A DNA stretch of 64,000 bases from Actinoplanes siamensis. GTDB lineage: Bacteria; Actinomycetota; Actinomycetes; Mycobacteriales; Micromonosporaceae. A program made the translations under genes and the position numbers. This document shows positions 1 to 8,790 of this stretch, in pieces; position 1 is the stretch's first letter; every line of letters starts with the position of its first letter. The notes under the pieces were generated by a model. That model did no database searches, had not been told where the DNA came from, and saw only the letters and a program-made list of their open reading frames with translations. The DNA is taken from contig NZ_BOMW01000014.1 of assembly GCF_016862395.1 (NCBI RefSeq), forward strand, positions 124,001 through 188,000, written 5' to 3'.

Positions 1-170
1 ACGTCCGCCTTAGCAAGGCTGGGATCGCACCGCTCGACGTGTGTACCGATCCCGGGCGATATGCGCCAGCCAAGCCGCGACTGTCCACCGATCTGAGCAG
101 CGCGAAACGGGCTCGCAGAGCGCTTCGGCACATCTGGGCGTCATTCGGTCTCGGCGTTACGCTCAACGGC

Positions 171-830
171 ATGATCGGTGCGGTGGTATTTGATGTGGGC
201 GAATGCCTAGTCGACGAGACTCGCGAGTACGGAACTTGGGCCGATTGGCTTGGCGTACCTCGACACACTTTCTCCGCGATGTTCGGTGCGGTGATCGCAC
301 AAGGCCGTGACTACCGAGAGACGTTCCAGGCCTTCCGGCCGGGCTTCGACTTGACGGAAGAGCGGGAGCGGCGCGTCGAGGCTGGCCAGCCCGAGTCATT
401 CGACGAGCACGATCTCTACTCGGACGTGCGCCCAGCACTGAGCGCCCTCCGGGCCGCTGGCTACTGGGTCGGCATCGCTGGAAACCAGACGACCCGCGCG
501 GGGCGGATCTTGCGGTCGCTTGATCTGCCTACCGACATGATCGCAACTTCGGACGATTGGGGGGTCTCGAAGCCGGACGTAGGGTTCTTCGAGGCCCTGG
601 CGAAGGAAACGCCATGCAGCCCGGGAGAGACGCTCTACGTCGGCGACCGGCTGGACAATGACATCCGGCCGGCCGCAGCGGCAGGTTTCAAGACTGCGTT
701 GATCAAACGAGGTCCGTGGGCAACCATCCAGCAGCACGATCCGGACTCGGCCCAGCTACCGACCATGCGGATCTACTCGCTGACAGAACTCCCCGATCGA
801 ATCGCGGCGCTCAACGCTGCAACGCGCTGA
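171..830 (+). CDS. HAD-family hydrolase
   Basis: Predicted cytosolic haloacid-dehalogenase-superfamily phosphatase of 219 aa; substrate unknown. The N-terminal FDVGECLVDE is HAD motif I with the nucleophilic Asp. GNQTTRAG fits the motif II region, SDDWGVSKP carries the motif III Lys, and YVGDRLDNDI is motif IV. The usual second Asp of motif I (DxD) is replaced by Gly, as in some HAD subfamilies, so its phosphatase chemistry is less certain. The ATG at 171 is preferred over upstream in-frame codons because HAD homology begins there. Its last 20 bp overlap the 3' end of the converging regulator remnant. Such HAD proteins are often found beside XRE/TPR regulators in actinobacteria (recalled context). 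Confidence 0.85.
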   Translation: MIGAVVFDVGECLVDETREYGTWADWLGVPRHTFSAMFGAVIAQGRDYRETFQAFRPGFDLTEERERRVEAGQPESFDEHDLYSDVRPALSALRAAGYWVGIAGNQTTRAGRILRSLDLPTDMIATSDDWGVSKPDVGFFEALAKETPCSPGETLYVGDRLDNDIRPAAAAGFKTALIKRGPWATIQQHDPDSAQLPTMRIYSLTELPDRIAALNAATR

Positions 831-1450
831 GCGTGGTCTGCCAGCTGTAGAGGCGGTCATCGACCTTACGGACGAAGTCGGTGTCCGCCCACGGGTGCAG
901 AGCATGACGCACCTCGCGAACGCGTTCCATTCCGGTCGCGTACCAGGTGTTCGCCAACTGATCGAGGGCCTCGTGGATGCGCACGCAGGCGACCTCCGGC
1001 TTCTCCTGGGCGACGTCAACCGCCGCGAGATCAGCAAGGATGACGGTCCGTTGCTTGCCTTCATCGGGGAGCAGGCCGGACAGGGCTGCGGTGAGCGTTT
1101 CGCGCGCCTGCGCGTATCGACCGGCCTTCAGCTGAGTGTTCCCTTTGAACGCGGCGAGCCGGGCTGGAGAGAACCAGGTGAACCACTCCGGTGAGCTGCG
1201 GTCGACGTTTTCCCCAAGGGTCTCCTCGGCGTGAGCAATGACGCGTAGCGCATCGGCGTGGTGTCCACAAATGGACTCGCACTCGGCTTCGACAGCATCG
1301 ATCCAGGCGAAGAAGTTCGGGGTGGCGTTGCCTCGGCGAGCGTAGGTGCGCGCGGCGCGAAGTCGCTCGGCGGCTTCGTCGCGGCGCTGCGCCCAGCCGG
1401 GAATGAACGCGGCGTGCGCAAGAACGGCTGCGCCGAGAAGTGCGTCATCC
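811..1450 (-). pseudogene. XRE/TPR-type regulator, C-terminal remnant
   Basis: On the minus strand an open frame of about 212 codons ends at the TGA at 813-811 and contains no N-terminal helix-turn-helix. It closes upstream at an in-frame TAG at 1451-1449. The translation is TPR-like (ALSGLLPDEGKQRTVILADL, EVACVRIHEALDQLA) and ends SWQTTLSAL, as in the C-terminal half of the roughly 400-aa XRE regulators of Streptomyces and Actinoplanes. No plausible start or Shine-Dalgarno sequence was found for the remnant. It abuts a second 5'-truncated gene of opposite orientation at about 1450, so a deletion most likely removed both 5' halves. Almost certainly non-functional. Confidence 0.7.
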
Positions 1451-1942
1451 TACCGCCCCGGCTCCGCCGATCTTCCCCTTGTCGTGGGTCTTCTGCATGA
1501 CATCGCGGCCATGAAGTGTCCGCCCGTCGATCTCCGCCGCGCGGAGGTCCGTTGGGCTGATTACGTTGACCAGCCAGCAGCGGCAGAGGAACTCGCCGGA
1601 TCATCACTACTTCACACCGACTGGAACGACACCAACGTTCTGATCAGCGACCGCGCCCGACTCGTCGACTGGGGATGGGCCACGCGTGGCGCGCCCTGGC
1701 TAGATCCTGCGCTATGGGTGATCTGGTTGATCGCTTCCGGGCACAGTCCATCGGCAGCGGAACAGTGGGCAGGGAAAGTCGCGACCTGGTCGAGCGGATC
1801 ACCAGAGTCAGTTACCCGGTTCGCGTCGGCCAACGCCCGTTTCTGGGCGAGCGAAGGCGAACGGACTCAGGACGCATGGACCCTCCGCCTGGTCAATGCG
1901 TCTGCAAGCTGGGCTGCGCACCGCCGCAGCCTGGAGATCTAA
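1451..1942 (+). pseudogene. aminoglycoside phosphotransferase (APH)-like, N-terminally truncated
   Basis: The frame encodes the C-terminal half of an APH/choline-kinase-fold protein. It has the catalytic loop HTDWNDTNVLI (HxDxxxxN) and the metal-binding VDWGWATRG segment, followed by the helical C-terminus. The N-lobe that binds ATP, with its Lys and Gly-rich loop, is absent. Homology begins near RPGSADLP, immediately after the breakpoint at about 1450; upstream codons in this frame are antisense to the regulator remnant. Without the N-lobe it should be inactive. Start codons upstream could still give a product, but I infer a pseudogene. Confidence 0.7.
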
Positions 1943-2422
1943 CCGACCACGCGATCAAGTCCTGGCGTCGGCCTTCGGCCGTCCGCTTGCCGGCGGACGG
2001 GTCCAGGGAACAGAGCCGGCGCCCTTCACCGCCCGTCTCGGCGGGGATTATCCCCGTGGTGCCTGCCGAGCCGGGTCAGCTTCAGCCCGCCGTTGCTCGC
2101 TGTCTGCGACACCCCTAGGCGGGCTGAGGGCGACCGTCCCCCGGTCGCAAGGAAGGCCCGGACTGCCACCAGCGGCAGCGTCCGAACGCTCGCCGGAACT
2201 ACGGCCGGGACGGGGCGAGCCGTCACGGATGCGGCAGCCAGTAAGAGCGTCTCGACTACGGCTGTGAACGCCGCCCGGCGGCCCGGCCACGACGTGATGG
2301 CACATCCGGCCAGGTGCGAAGCGTTTGCGGGTCCGGCTGCGGCTCATGGTGCCGAAAGGTCTCGGATGACCGATGCTGGAGATGGTCCCCGGTAAGCCCC
2401 GTCCGGCGAATCTTCCGGAAAG
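1943..2422. other. gene-free stretch downstream of liv operon
   Basis: This 480-bp interval separates the APH remnant from the 3' end of the branched-chain transporter operon. Short open frames are present but have no recognisable domain, no good ribosome-binding site and no overlap with neighbours. I see no RNA gene, terminator or repeat that I can support. It is probably the edge of the lower-GC rearranged segment. Confidence 0.5.
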
Positions 2423-3442
2423 CTACGCGGCCTCCGGGTGGGGTTCGCGGGCCGTCGCGTCGCGCGCCGGCCGGAGGCGGGCGCGCAGCCCGGCCAGGCC
2501 GCCCGGGACGAAGTACACCGCCAGGACGAACAGCGTGCCGAGCACGAACAGCGGTTCGCCGAGCGGCCCGGGCAGTCGCCCGCCGAGCCGGGCCAGCCGC
2601 TGGTCGAGGTAGGCGTAGAGGATGCCGCCGGCGAGCGCGCCCCAGCGTGTGCCGGCGCCGCCCAGGACCGCCATCACGATCAGCGCGAGCGTGAGGTCCG
2701 AGGACGCGACGTGCGGCGAGGCGCCGCCGACGACCAGGGCGTGGACCACGCCGCCGAGGGCCGCCAGAGCGGCGGCCAGAACAACGGCCAGGAGCTTTAT
2801 CTTGTACGGCGACAGGCCCACCACCGCCACCCGGCGCTCGTCGTCGCGCAGCCCGGTCAGTGTGCGCCCCAGCGGCGCCCGGTCGACGGCGTGCACCACC
2901 AGCGTCACGACCACCAGCGTGGCCAGCGCCAGCCAGTACAGGTTCACCGTGTTCGTCACCCCGACCAGCGCGTCCGGCAGCCCAGCGGTCCGCATCGGCA
3001 GGCCCTCCTCGCCGCCGGTCAGCCCGCCCGGGTCCCGGTTCACCAGGATGTGCCCGACCTCCGCGAAGGCCAGCGTCACCATGGAGAACGCGATGCCGGA
3101 GGTGCGCAGCGCCACCGAGCCGAGCAGCGCCGCGAGGCCCGCCGCGGCGAGCACGGTGACCGCGGCGGCCGGCCACAACGCCCAGCCGTAGTGGCTGATC
3201 AGGATGTCCACGCCGTACGCGCCGGCCGCGATGTAGAGCGCGTGACCGAAGGAGAGCAGCCCGGCCCGCCCGAACAGCAGGTCGTAGCCGAGCGCCAGCG
3301 CTCCGAACACCAGGCAGACCGCGAGCAGTTGCAGCGTGCCGGGGGAGTTCAGCGGCCCGTCGAAGAGGCCCGGCACGTCGAGCGTGGACCAGGGCAGCGC
3401 CGCGGCCGCCACCAGCAGGGCCAAGGGCACGAAGCGGGTCAC
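2423..3442 (-). CDS. livM: branched-chain amino acid-type ABC transporter permease (LivM family)
   Basis: A 339-aa polytopic membrane protein, the second permease of an HAAT-family (LivFGHMK-like) importer. It has many hydrophobic helices and the loops GYDLLFGRAGLLSFGHA and GLRDDERRVAVVGL typical of LivM. The GTG at 3442 is chosen because it overlaps the stop of livH in a GTGA arrangement, indicating translational coupling. It is the last gene of a five-gene operon running from 6924 down. The substrate cannot be read from the permease: relatives move branched-chain amino acids, amides, urea or small organic acids. Confidence 0.9.
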   Translation of the reverse strand: MTRFVPLALLVAAAALPWSTLDVPGLFDGPLNSPGTLQLLAVCLVFGALALGYDLLFGRAGLLSFGHALYIAAGAYGVDILISHYGWALWPAAAVTVLAAAGLAALLGSVALRTSGIAFSMVTLAFAEVGHILVNRDPGGLTGGEEGLPMRTAGLPDALVGVTNTVNLYWLALATLVVVTLVVHAVDRAPLGRTLTGLRDDERRVAVVGLSPYKIKLLAVVLAAALAALGGVVHALVVGGASPHVASSDLTLALIVMAVLGGAGTRWGALAGGILYAYLDQRLARLGGRLPGPLGEPLFVLGTLFVLAVYFVPGGLAGLRARLRPARDATAREPHPEAA

Positions 3443-4305
3443 GCCGCGACCGCCTTTCCCGCGATGCCGGCGGGGCGCAGCAGCAGCACGACGGCGAGCA
3501 GGGCCACCACGCTGACGTCCCCGGCGCCGGCCGCGCCGTAGTAGTTCACGAACTGCTGGAGCAGGCCCACCCCGGCCGCGGCGACCGCGGAGCCGGTGAC
3601 CGAGCCGAGCCCGCCGATCACCACCACGATGAACGCGAAGATCAGCAGCGAGACGCCCTGACCGGGGGAGACCGAGGTGAAGTACATGCCGCCGAGGATC
3701 CCGGCCAGCCCGGCCAGCGCCCCGCCGATCGCGAAGACCAGGGTGAACGCGGTGCGGACGTCGATACCGAGCGCGCGGACCATGGCCCGGTTCTCCACGC
3801 CGGCCCGGATCACCAGGCCGTACCGGGTGAACCGGAGGAACGCCAGCAGCGCCACCAGCACCAGCACGGCCGCGCCGATCAGCAGGAACCGGTCGTCGGG
3901 CACCTGCGCGCCGAGCACCCCGGTGACGTGCGACGCCCATTCCGGCCGGGGGAAGACCCGGGCGTCGGCGCCCCACACCGACTGCAGCAGGGCCACCCCG
4001 GCCAGCGACAGCCCGACGGTGACCAGCACCTGCTCGGTGTGCCGGGTGTAGAGCGGGCGGATCAGCACCAGCTCGGTCAGCGCTCCGGTGGCGGCGGCCG
4101 CGGCGACGCCGGACACCACCGCGAGCGGCAGCCCGAGGTGCGGGGCGGCCCACCAGGTGACGTACGCGCCCACCGACAGGAACAGGCCGTGCGCGAAGTT
4201 GAGCACCCCGGCCAGGCCGAACACCAGCGACAGACCGGAGGCGATCAGGAAGTACAGCGCCGCCAGGCCGAGCCCGGTCAGCGTCAGCAGAACCACGGTG
4301 GACAT
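3439..4305 (-). CDS. livH: branched-chain amino acid-type ABC transporter permease (LivH family)
   Basis: A 288-aa first permease subunit of the same importer, with about eight hydrophobic segments. Family landmarks are GLSLVFGLAGVLNFAHG near the N-terminus and VVIGGLGSVTGSAVAAAGVG near the C-terminus. It starts with ATG two bases after the end of the LivF gene and its stop overlaps the LivM start by 4 bp, so all subunits are co-transcribed and probably coupled. Sits in the cytoplasmic membrane. Confidence 0.92.
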   Translation of the reverse strand: MSTVVLLTLTGLGLAALYFLIASGLSLVFGLAGVLNFAHGLFLSVGAYVTWWAAPHLGLPLAVVSGVAAAAATGALTELVLIRPLYTRHTEQVLVTVGLSLAGVALLQSVWGADARVFPRPEWASHVTGVLGAQVPDDRFLLIGAAVLVLVALLAFLRFTRYGLVIRAGVENRAMVRALGIDVRTAFTLVFAIGGALAGLAGILGGMYFTSVSPGQGVSLLIFAFIVVVIGGLGSVTGSAVAAAGVGLLQQFVNYYGAAGAGDVSVVALLAVVLLLRPAGIAGKAVAA

Positions 4306-4307
4306 GC

Positions 4308-5012
4308 TCAGTGCCTCCCGACGCCGAGTAGGGAACGCGTCGCCTCGCCGTCGTCGAGCAGTTCGCCGGCCGCGCCGCGCCAGGCGACCCGGCCGGCCTC
4401 GACCACCACGGCGTCGGTGGCCAGACGGCGGACCACCGCGAGGTTCTGCTCGACCAGCAGCACCGGCACCCGCCCGGCGACCCGGGCGAGCACCGTGGCG
4501 ACCGCTGTCACCACGGCCGGGGCCAGGCCCTTCGTAGGCTCGTCGACGAGCAGCAGCCGGTTCGGGTTGAGCAGCACCCGGGCGATGGCGACCATCTGCT
4601 GCTGGCCGCCGGACAGCGTGCCGGCGCGCTGCCCGGCGCGGGTCGCGAGTTCCGGGAACAGCTCGTGGACCAGGGCGTAGTCGGGATCGGGGACCCGCTC
4701 GGCGAGGCGGAGGTTCTCCGCGACGGTCAGACCCGCGAAGACACCGCGATCCTCCGGTACGTACGCCAGCCCGTCCCGGACCAGGCGATGCGTGGGACGC
4801 CCCAGGATCTCCCGGCCGTCGTAGGCGACGCTGCCGGTGGCCGGCAGCTCCCCCAGGATCGCGCGCAGCGTGGTGGTCTTGCCGGCGCCGTTGCGCCCGA
4901 GCAGCGCTGTCACCCCGGCCGGCGCCACGTCGAAGGTGACGCCCTGCAGGATGTGCGACCCACCGAGACGCACCGACAGGCCGGCCACCCGCAGGACCGG
5001 TTCCCGGCTCAC
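4308..5012 (-). CDS. livF: ABC transporter ATP-binding protein (LivF family)
   Basis: A 234-aa ATPase subunit with Walker A GRNGAGKTTT, signature LSGGQQQM and Walker B LLLVDEPTKGLAP. The LivF subgroup is indicated by its short length and by the PTKGLAP element. The GTG at 5012 (VSREPVLRV) is preferred over an upstream start because it overlaps the stop of the LivG gene as GTGA and places the ABC core at the usual distance. It couples ATP hydrolysis to transport on the cytoplasmic face with LivG. Confidence 0.9.
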   Translation of the reverse strand: MSREPVLRVAGLSVRLGGSHILQGVTFDVAPAGVTALLGRNGAGKTTTLRAILGELPATGSVAYDGREILGRPTHRLVRDGLAYVPEDRGVFAGLTVAENLRLAERVPDPDYALVHELFPELATRAGQRAGTLSGGQQQMVAIARVLLNPNRLLLVDEPTKGLAPAVVTAVATVLARVAGRVPVLLVEQNLAVVRRLATDAVVVEAGRVAWRGAAGELLDDGEATRSLLGVGRH

Positions 5013-5755
5013 AACCCCTCCCCGAGGTACGCGTGCTGGACGAACGCGTCGGCCATCACCGCGGCCGGGGTGTCGCACGCCAGCAGCGCCCCGTGGTGCA
5101 GCACGGCGACCCGGTCGGCCAGGTCGAGCACCACGTCCATGTGGTGCTCGACCATCAGCACGGTGCGGCCGGTGCCCGCGGTCAGGCCACGGATCACCTC
5201 GACCAGGGCGGGCACGTCCTCGGCGCTCACGCCGGCCATCGGCTCGTCGAGCAGCAGCACCCGCGGGTCGCCGGCGAGCAGCAGCGCGATCTCGAGCTTG
5301 CGCTTCTCCCCGTGGGCCAGGGAGCCGGCGGTGCGGCCGGCGCGGTGCTCCAGTCGTACCTCCGCGAGGATCTGCGCGGAGCGGACCGTGACGTCGCGGT
5401 CGGAACCGCGACGCCAGGCCCGCAGCGCGCCGCCCCGGCGTGCCTGCACGGCCAGCGCGACGTTCTCCGTGACGGTCAGCGAGCCGAAGACCGCGGAGGT
5501 CTGGAAGGTCCGGCCCAGCCCGCTGCGGGCCCGGCGGTACGGCGCCAGCCCGGTCACGTCCCGCCCGCCCAGCAGGATGCGTCCGGAGGTGGGCCGGCGC
5601 AGCCCGCTGATCAGGTTGAACAGCGACGTCTTGCCGGCGCCGTTCGGGCCGATCAGCGCGACGAACTCGTCCGGCGCCAGGTGCAGGGTCACATCGTCGA
5701 CGATCGGCACCGCGCCGATGCGCCAGGACACGCCCTCGACGGCGAGGACCGTCAT
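5009..5755 (-). CDS. livG: ABC transporter ATP-binding protein (LivG family)
   Basis: A 248-aa ATPase with Walker A GPNGAGKTSL, a signature region LAHGEKRKLE that deviates from canonical LSGGQ as is common in LivG, and Walker B VLLLDEPMAGVS. The ATG at 5755 lies three bases after the stop of the binding-protein gene. The long segment between Walker A and the signature, and the C-terminal YLGEGL, are typical of LivG. Partner of LivF in the heterodimeric ATPase. Confidence 0.9.
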   Translation of the reverse strand: MTVLAVEGVSWRIGAVPIVDDVTLHLAPDEFVALIGPNGAGKTSLFNLISGLRRPTSGRILLGGRDVTGLAPYRRARSGLGRTFQTSAVFGSLTVTENVALAVQARRGGALRAWRRGSDRDVTVRSAQILAEVRLEHRAGRTAGSLAHGEKRKLEIALLLAGDPRVLLLDEPMAGVSAEDVPALVEVIRGLTAGTGRTVLMVEHHMDVVLDLADRVAVLHHGALLACDTPAAVMADAFVQHAYLGEGL

Positions 5756-5757
5756 GG

Positions 5758-6924
5758 TCAGCCCTTCATCGCGGCGGCCGGGGGAGCGGTGTCGTCCGGG
5801 CTGACCGTGCCGGTCAGCGTGGCGGCTCCGCCGGTCAGCCTCGCCTGGAACATCGGCTGCAGCAGCGCGTGGTCCTCGGGCCGGACGGTGAGAGTGCCCT
5901 TGACCGAGTCGAAGCTGTAGCCCTCCAGCGCGGTCACCATCGTGTCCGCGTCGTCCGGGCTCGCGGTCAGCGCGTGCACGATCATCTGGGCCGCGGCGAA
6001 CCCGTCCGGGTGGAACAGGTCGGTCCGCCCGCCCGGCACGGCCGCCTTGAGCGCCTGGTAGGCCGGGTTGTCGGCAGCGCCGTCGAAGTAGTGCGCGAGC
6101 AGGTTCAGCTTGTCCGCGCCGGCGCCGAAGCCGGCCCAGCTGGCGTGGATGTCCAGGCCGGTGACGACCTTGCTGCCGGCCAGGACGCCCTGCTGGTCGA
6201 GCGCCTGCCACATGGCCCCGGCGGTGGCGCCGGCCCAGGCGACGAAGACCAGGTCCGGATCGGCGGCCTTGATCTGGCTGGCGAACGGGGTGAAGTCGGT
6301 GGCGCTGGCCGGGACGGCGACGCTGGTGACGCCGGTTTTGATCACCGCCCGCACGGCATCGACGTTGGACTTGCCGAACGCGGAGTCCGGCGCGAAGACG
6401 ACGACCTTGCGCCCGTCGCCGAGGAACGCCTTCGCGGTGAGAACGTCCTGGTAAGACTGGCGACCCGAGCGGAACGTGTACCTGTTAGCCCCGGTGATCG
6501 CGTCGGTCGCGGCCGGCCCGGACACGAAGAGCACTTTGTTCTCCGCGGCCAGCGGCGCCACCTGCAGCGCCACGCCGGAGCTGGTGGAGCCGGCGAGCAC
6601 CCGGCAACCTTCGCCGATCAGATCTTTGGCCGCGGACACCGCCTTGACCGGGTCGCCGGCGTCGTCGGTCCAGCTGACGTCGATCGTACGGCCGCCGATC
6701 TTGTTCGTGTTGTTCGTCGCGTACGCCAGGCCGGCCTTGAAGCCCTCCGCGTACTGTGCGCCGTAGCTGGCCAGCGGCCCGGACTGGGAGTACACCACGC
6801 CGACGGGTATCGACGAGCCGTCATCGGCGGCCTGCTTCGGGCTGCCGCATCCGCTCACGGTGACCACGGCGGCGGTCAGCACGGCGCCGAGCCATGCCCG
6901 CCGGGATGTCGACAAAGAACTCAT
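5758..6924 (-). CDS. extracellular substrate-binding lipoprotein of the Liv-type transporter
   Basis: A 388-aa periplasmic-binding type I protein that captures solute for LivHMGF. The N-terminus has a positively charged start, a hydrophobic stretch and a lipobox-like VTVSGCG, so it should be lipid-anchored on the outer face of the membrane. VGVVYSQSGPLASYGAQ and the YTFRSGRQSYQDV region fit the Leu/Ile/Val or amide-binding (Peripla_BP_6) family. First gene of the operon. It is divergent from the 3-hydroxybutyrate dehydrogenase gene, which hints at a substrate metabolised by that pathway rather than an amino acid (inference). Confidence 0.88.
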   Translation of the reverse strand: MSSLSTSRRAWLGAVLTAAVVTVSGCGSPKQAADDGSSIPVGVVYSQSGPLASYGAQYAEGFKAGLAYATNNTNKIGGRTIDVSWTDDAGDPVKAVSAAKDLIGEGCRVLAGSTSSGVALQVAPLAAENKVLFVSGPAATDAITGANRYTFRSGRQSYQDVLTAKAFLGDGRKVVVFAPDSAFGKSNVDAVRAVIKTGVTSVAVPASATDFTPFASQIKAADPDLVFVAWAGATAGAMWQALDQQGVLAGSKVVTGLDIHASWAGFGAGADKLNLLAHYFDGAADNPAYQALKAAVPGGRTDLFHPDGFAAAQMIVHALTASPDDADTMVTALEGYSFDSVKGTLTVRPEDHALLQPMFQARLTGGAATLTGTVSPDDTAPPAAAMKG

Positions 6925-7077
6925 CGAACGCCTTCCGTCAAGAATCTGCCTCGTGTGGCAGACACGCTAGGAGCGTCGATGTGACGAAGGCCATCCACGG
7001 CGTTCACACGGGCCGCCCGCCCGAAGTGTGGTCCGGCCACATATTCGTGGTGGTCGGCGGTCCGTACGGTCACCGGC

Positions 7078-7845
7078 ATGACGACGGCACGGGTGGTCGA
7101 TCTCGACCTGACAGGACGTACCGCGCTGGTGACCGGCGCGGGCAGCGGCATCGGGCGCGCCTGCGCCGAGCGCCTGGCCGCGGCGGGCGCCCGGGTGCTC
7201 GCGGTGGACATCGACGAGCGCGCGGCGAAGGAGGTGGCCGCGGCGATCGGCGGGCGGTCGCTGGCCGCCGACCTGTCCGACCTGACCGCTGTCGACGCGC
7301 TGCCGGCCCGGGTGGACGTGCTGGTCAACAACGCCGGGCTGCAGGTGGTGGCGCCGCTGCCGGACTTCCCGCCGGACAAGTTCGCGCTGATCCAGCGGGT
7401 GATGGTGGAGGCGCCGTTCCGGTTGGTGAGACTGGTGCTTCCGCACATGTACGCGCGCGGTTGGGGCCGGATCGTCAACATCTCCTCGGTGCACGGGCTG
7501 ATCGCGTCGCCGTACAAGGCCGCGTACGTCACCGCGAAGCACGGCCTGGAGGGGCTGTCGAAGGTCACCGCGCTGGAAGGGGCCGCACACGGGGTCACTT
7601 CCAACTGCGTCAACCCGGCCTTCGTACGGACGCCGCTGGTCGACAAGCAGATCGCCGACCAGTCGCGGGCGACGGGCATCGCCGAGTCCGACGTCGTCGA
7701 GAAGATCATGCTGGACCGGGCGGCGATCAAGAAGCTGATCGAGCCGGAGCAGGTGTCCGAGCTCGTGGCGTACCTGTGCAGCCCCCCGGCCTCGTTCATC
7801 ACCGGCTCGTCGATCATCATCGACGGCGGCTGGACCGCGCACTGA
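7078..7845 (+). CDS. 3-hydroxybutyrate dehydrogenase (SDR family)
   Basis: A 255-aa short-chain dehydrogenase predicted to interconvert D-3-hydroxybutyrate and acetoacetate with NAD in the cytosol. It has the cofactor motif TGAGSGIG, NNAG, and a catalytic Ser in NISSVHG followed by Y-x3-K in YVTAKHG. The stretches SPYKAAYVTAKHGLEGLSKV and SNCVNPAFVRTPLV and the ending IDGGWTAH match the 3-HBDH subgroup rather than generic SDRs. The start is the ATG at 7078. It is divergent from the liv-type operon across 153 bp and followed after 13 bp by a hydrolase gene, so the three units probably serve one catabolic route. Confidence 0.82.
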   Translation: MTTARVVDLDLTGRTALVTGAGSGIGRACAERLAAAGARVLAVDIDERAAKEVAAAIGGRSLAADLSDLTAVDALPARVDVLVNNAGLQVVAPLPDFPPDKFALIQRVMVEAPFRLVRLVLPHMYARGWGRIVNISSVHGLIASPYKAAYVTAKHGLEGLSKVTALEGAAHGVTSNCVNPAFVRTPLVDKQIADQSRATGIAESDVVEKIMLDRAAIKKLIEPEQVSELVAYLCSPPASFITGSSIIIDGGWTAH

Positions 7846-7858
7846 GGAGACGCTTGTC

Positions 7859-8662
7859 GTGGACGAGATCGATGTTCCGGTGGCCGGCGGTTCGCTGCGG
7901 GCGCTGAGCTGGCCGGGGGACGGGCCGGTGGTGGTCGCGGCGCACGGGATCACCGCGAACGCGTTGTGCTGGGCGCCGGTCGCCCGCGCGCTGGGCGGGC
8001 GGGTCCGCCTGGTGGCGCCGGACCTGCGGGGGCGGGCGTCGAGCGCCGGGCTGCCGGGGCCGTACGGGATGGCGGCGCACGCCGCTGACCTGCTGGCGGT
8101 GGCCTCGCACTTCGGGGTGGGCAGGGTGCCGCTGGTGGGGCACTCGATGGGTGCTTTCGTGGTGGCGGCGACCGCTCTTCGTCATCCGGACCGGGTCGGG
8201 CCGGTGTTGCTGGTCGACGGCGGGGTGTCGCTGGGGGTGCCGGCCTCGGTGGACGTGGACGTGGCGTTGGAGGCGGTGATCGGGCCGGCGCTGCGCCGGT
8301 TGTCGATGACGTTCGCGTCCCCGGGCGAATACATCAGATATTTCCGGGAGAACCCGGCGTTCGATCGGTACTGGAGTCCCGACGTGGAGGCCTACGTGCT
8401 GCGCGACTTCACCGGCAGCGGCTCGTCCTGCGACATCGACGCGATCCGCGGCGACGCCGCCGACATGCTGCGCAACCCGCCTCCGGCGCCGTTCCCGCTG
8501 CTCTGGGCGCCGCGCGGCCTGATGGACCAGGAGCCGGGCCTCTACCGGGCCGACCAGCTCACCGGGGTGGACGCCGAACGGGTGCCGGACGTCAACCACT
8601 ACACGATCGTCCTCGGCGCCGGCGCCGGCCGGGTGGCCGAGAGGATCCTCGCCCTGCTCTGA
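7859..8662 (+). CDS. alpha/beta-fold hydrolase
   Basis: A 267-aa serine hydrolase without signal peptide. HGITANALCW forms the oxyanion region, GHSMGAF carries the nucleophilic Ser, and NHYTIVLG carries the catalytic His; the acid is probably in the LMDQEPG segment. It starts at a GTG with GAGGAG about ten bases upstream, 13 bp after the dehydrogenase stop, so it is in that operon. An ester or lactone linked to the hydroxybutyrate pathway is a plausible substrate, but this is inference from position only. Confidence 0.82.
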   Translation: MDEIDVPVAGGSLRALSWPGDGPVVVAAHGITANALCWAPVARALGGRVRLVAPDLRGRASSAGLPGPYGMAAHAADLLAVASHFGVGRVPLVGHSMGAFVVAATALRHPDRVGPVLLVDGGVSLGVPASVDVDVALEAVIGPALRRLSMTFASPGEYIRYFRENPAFDRYWSPDVEAYVLRDFTGSGSSCDIDAIRGDAADMLRNPPPAPFPLLWAPRGLMDQEPGLYRADQLTGVDAERVPDVNHYTIVLGAGAGRVAERILALL

Positions 8663-8790
8663 CGCCGCCGCGACCCGCCGCCGGCTCCGCCGGAAAGGCT
8701 GGAAAGCCGCGGAAGCCCTGCCCGGCCTCGTCGGAGGTGGGACGGTCGATGGCGACACCGTGCCCGCGCGCAAGTCCGAACGGAGGAAGA

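Noticed and set aside
1258-1500. Short plus-strand ORF over the truncated regulator
   Set aside because: It is antisense to the TPR remnant and ends at the breakpoint; no independent protein features.
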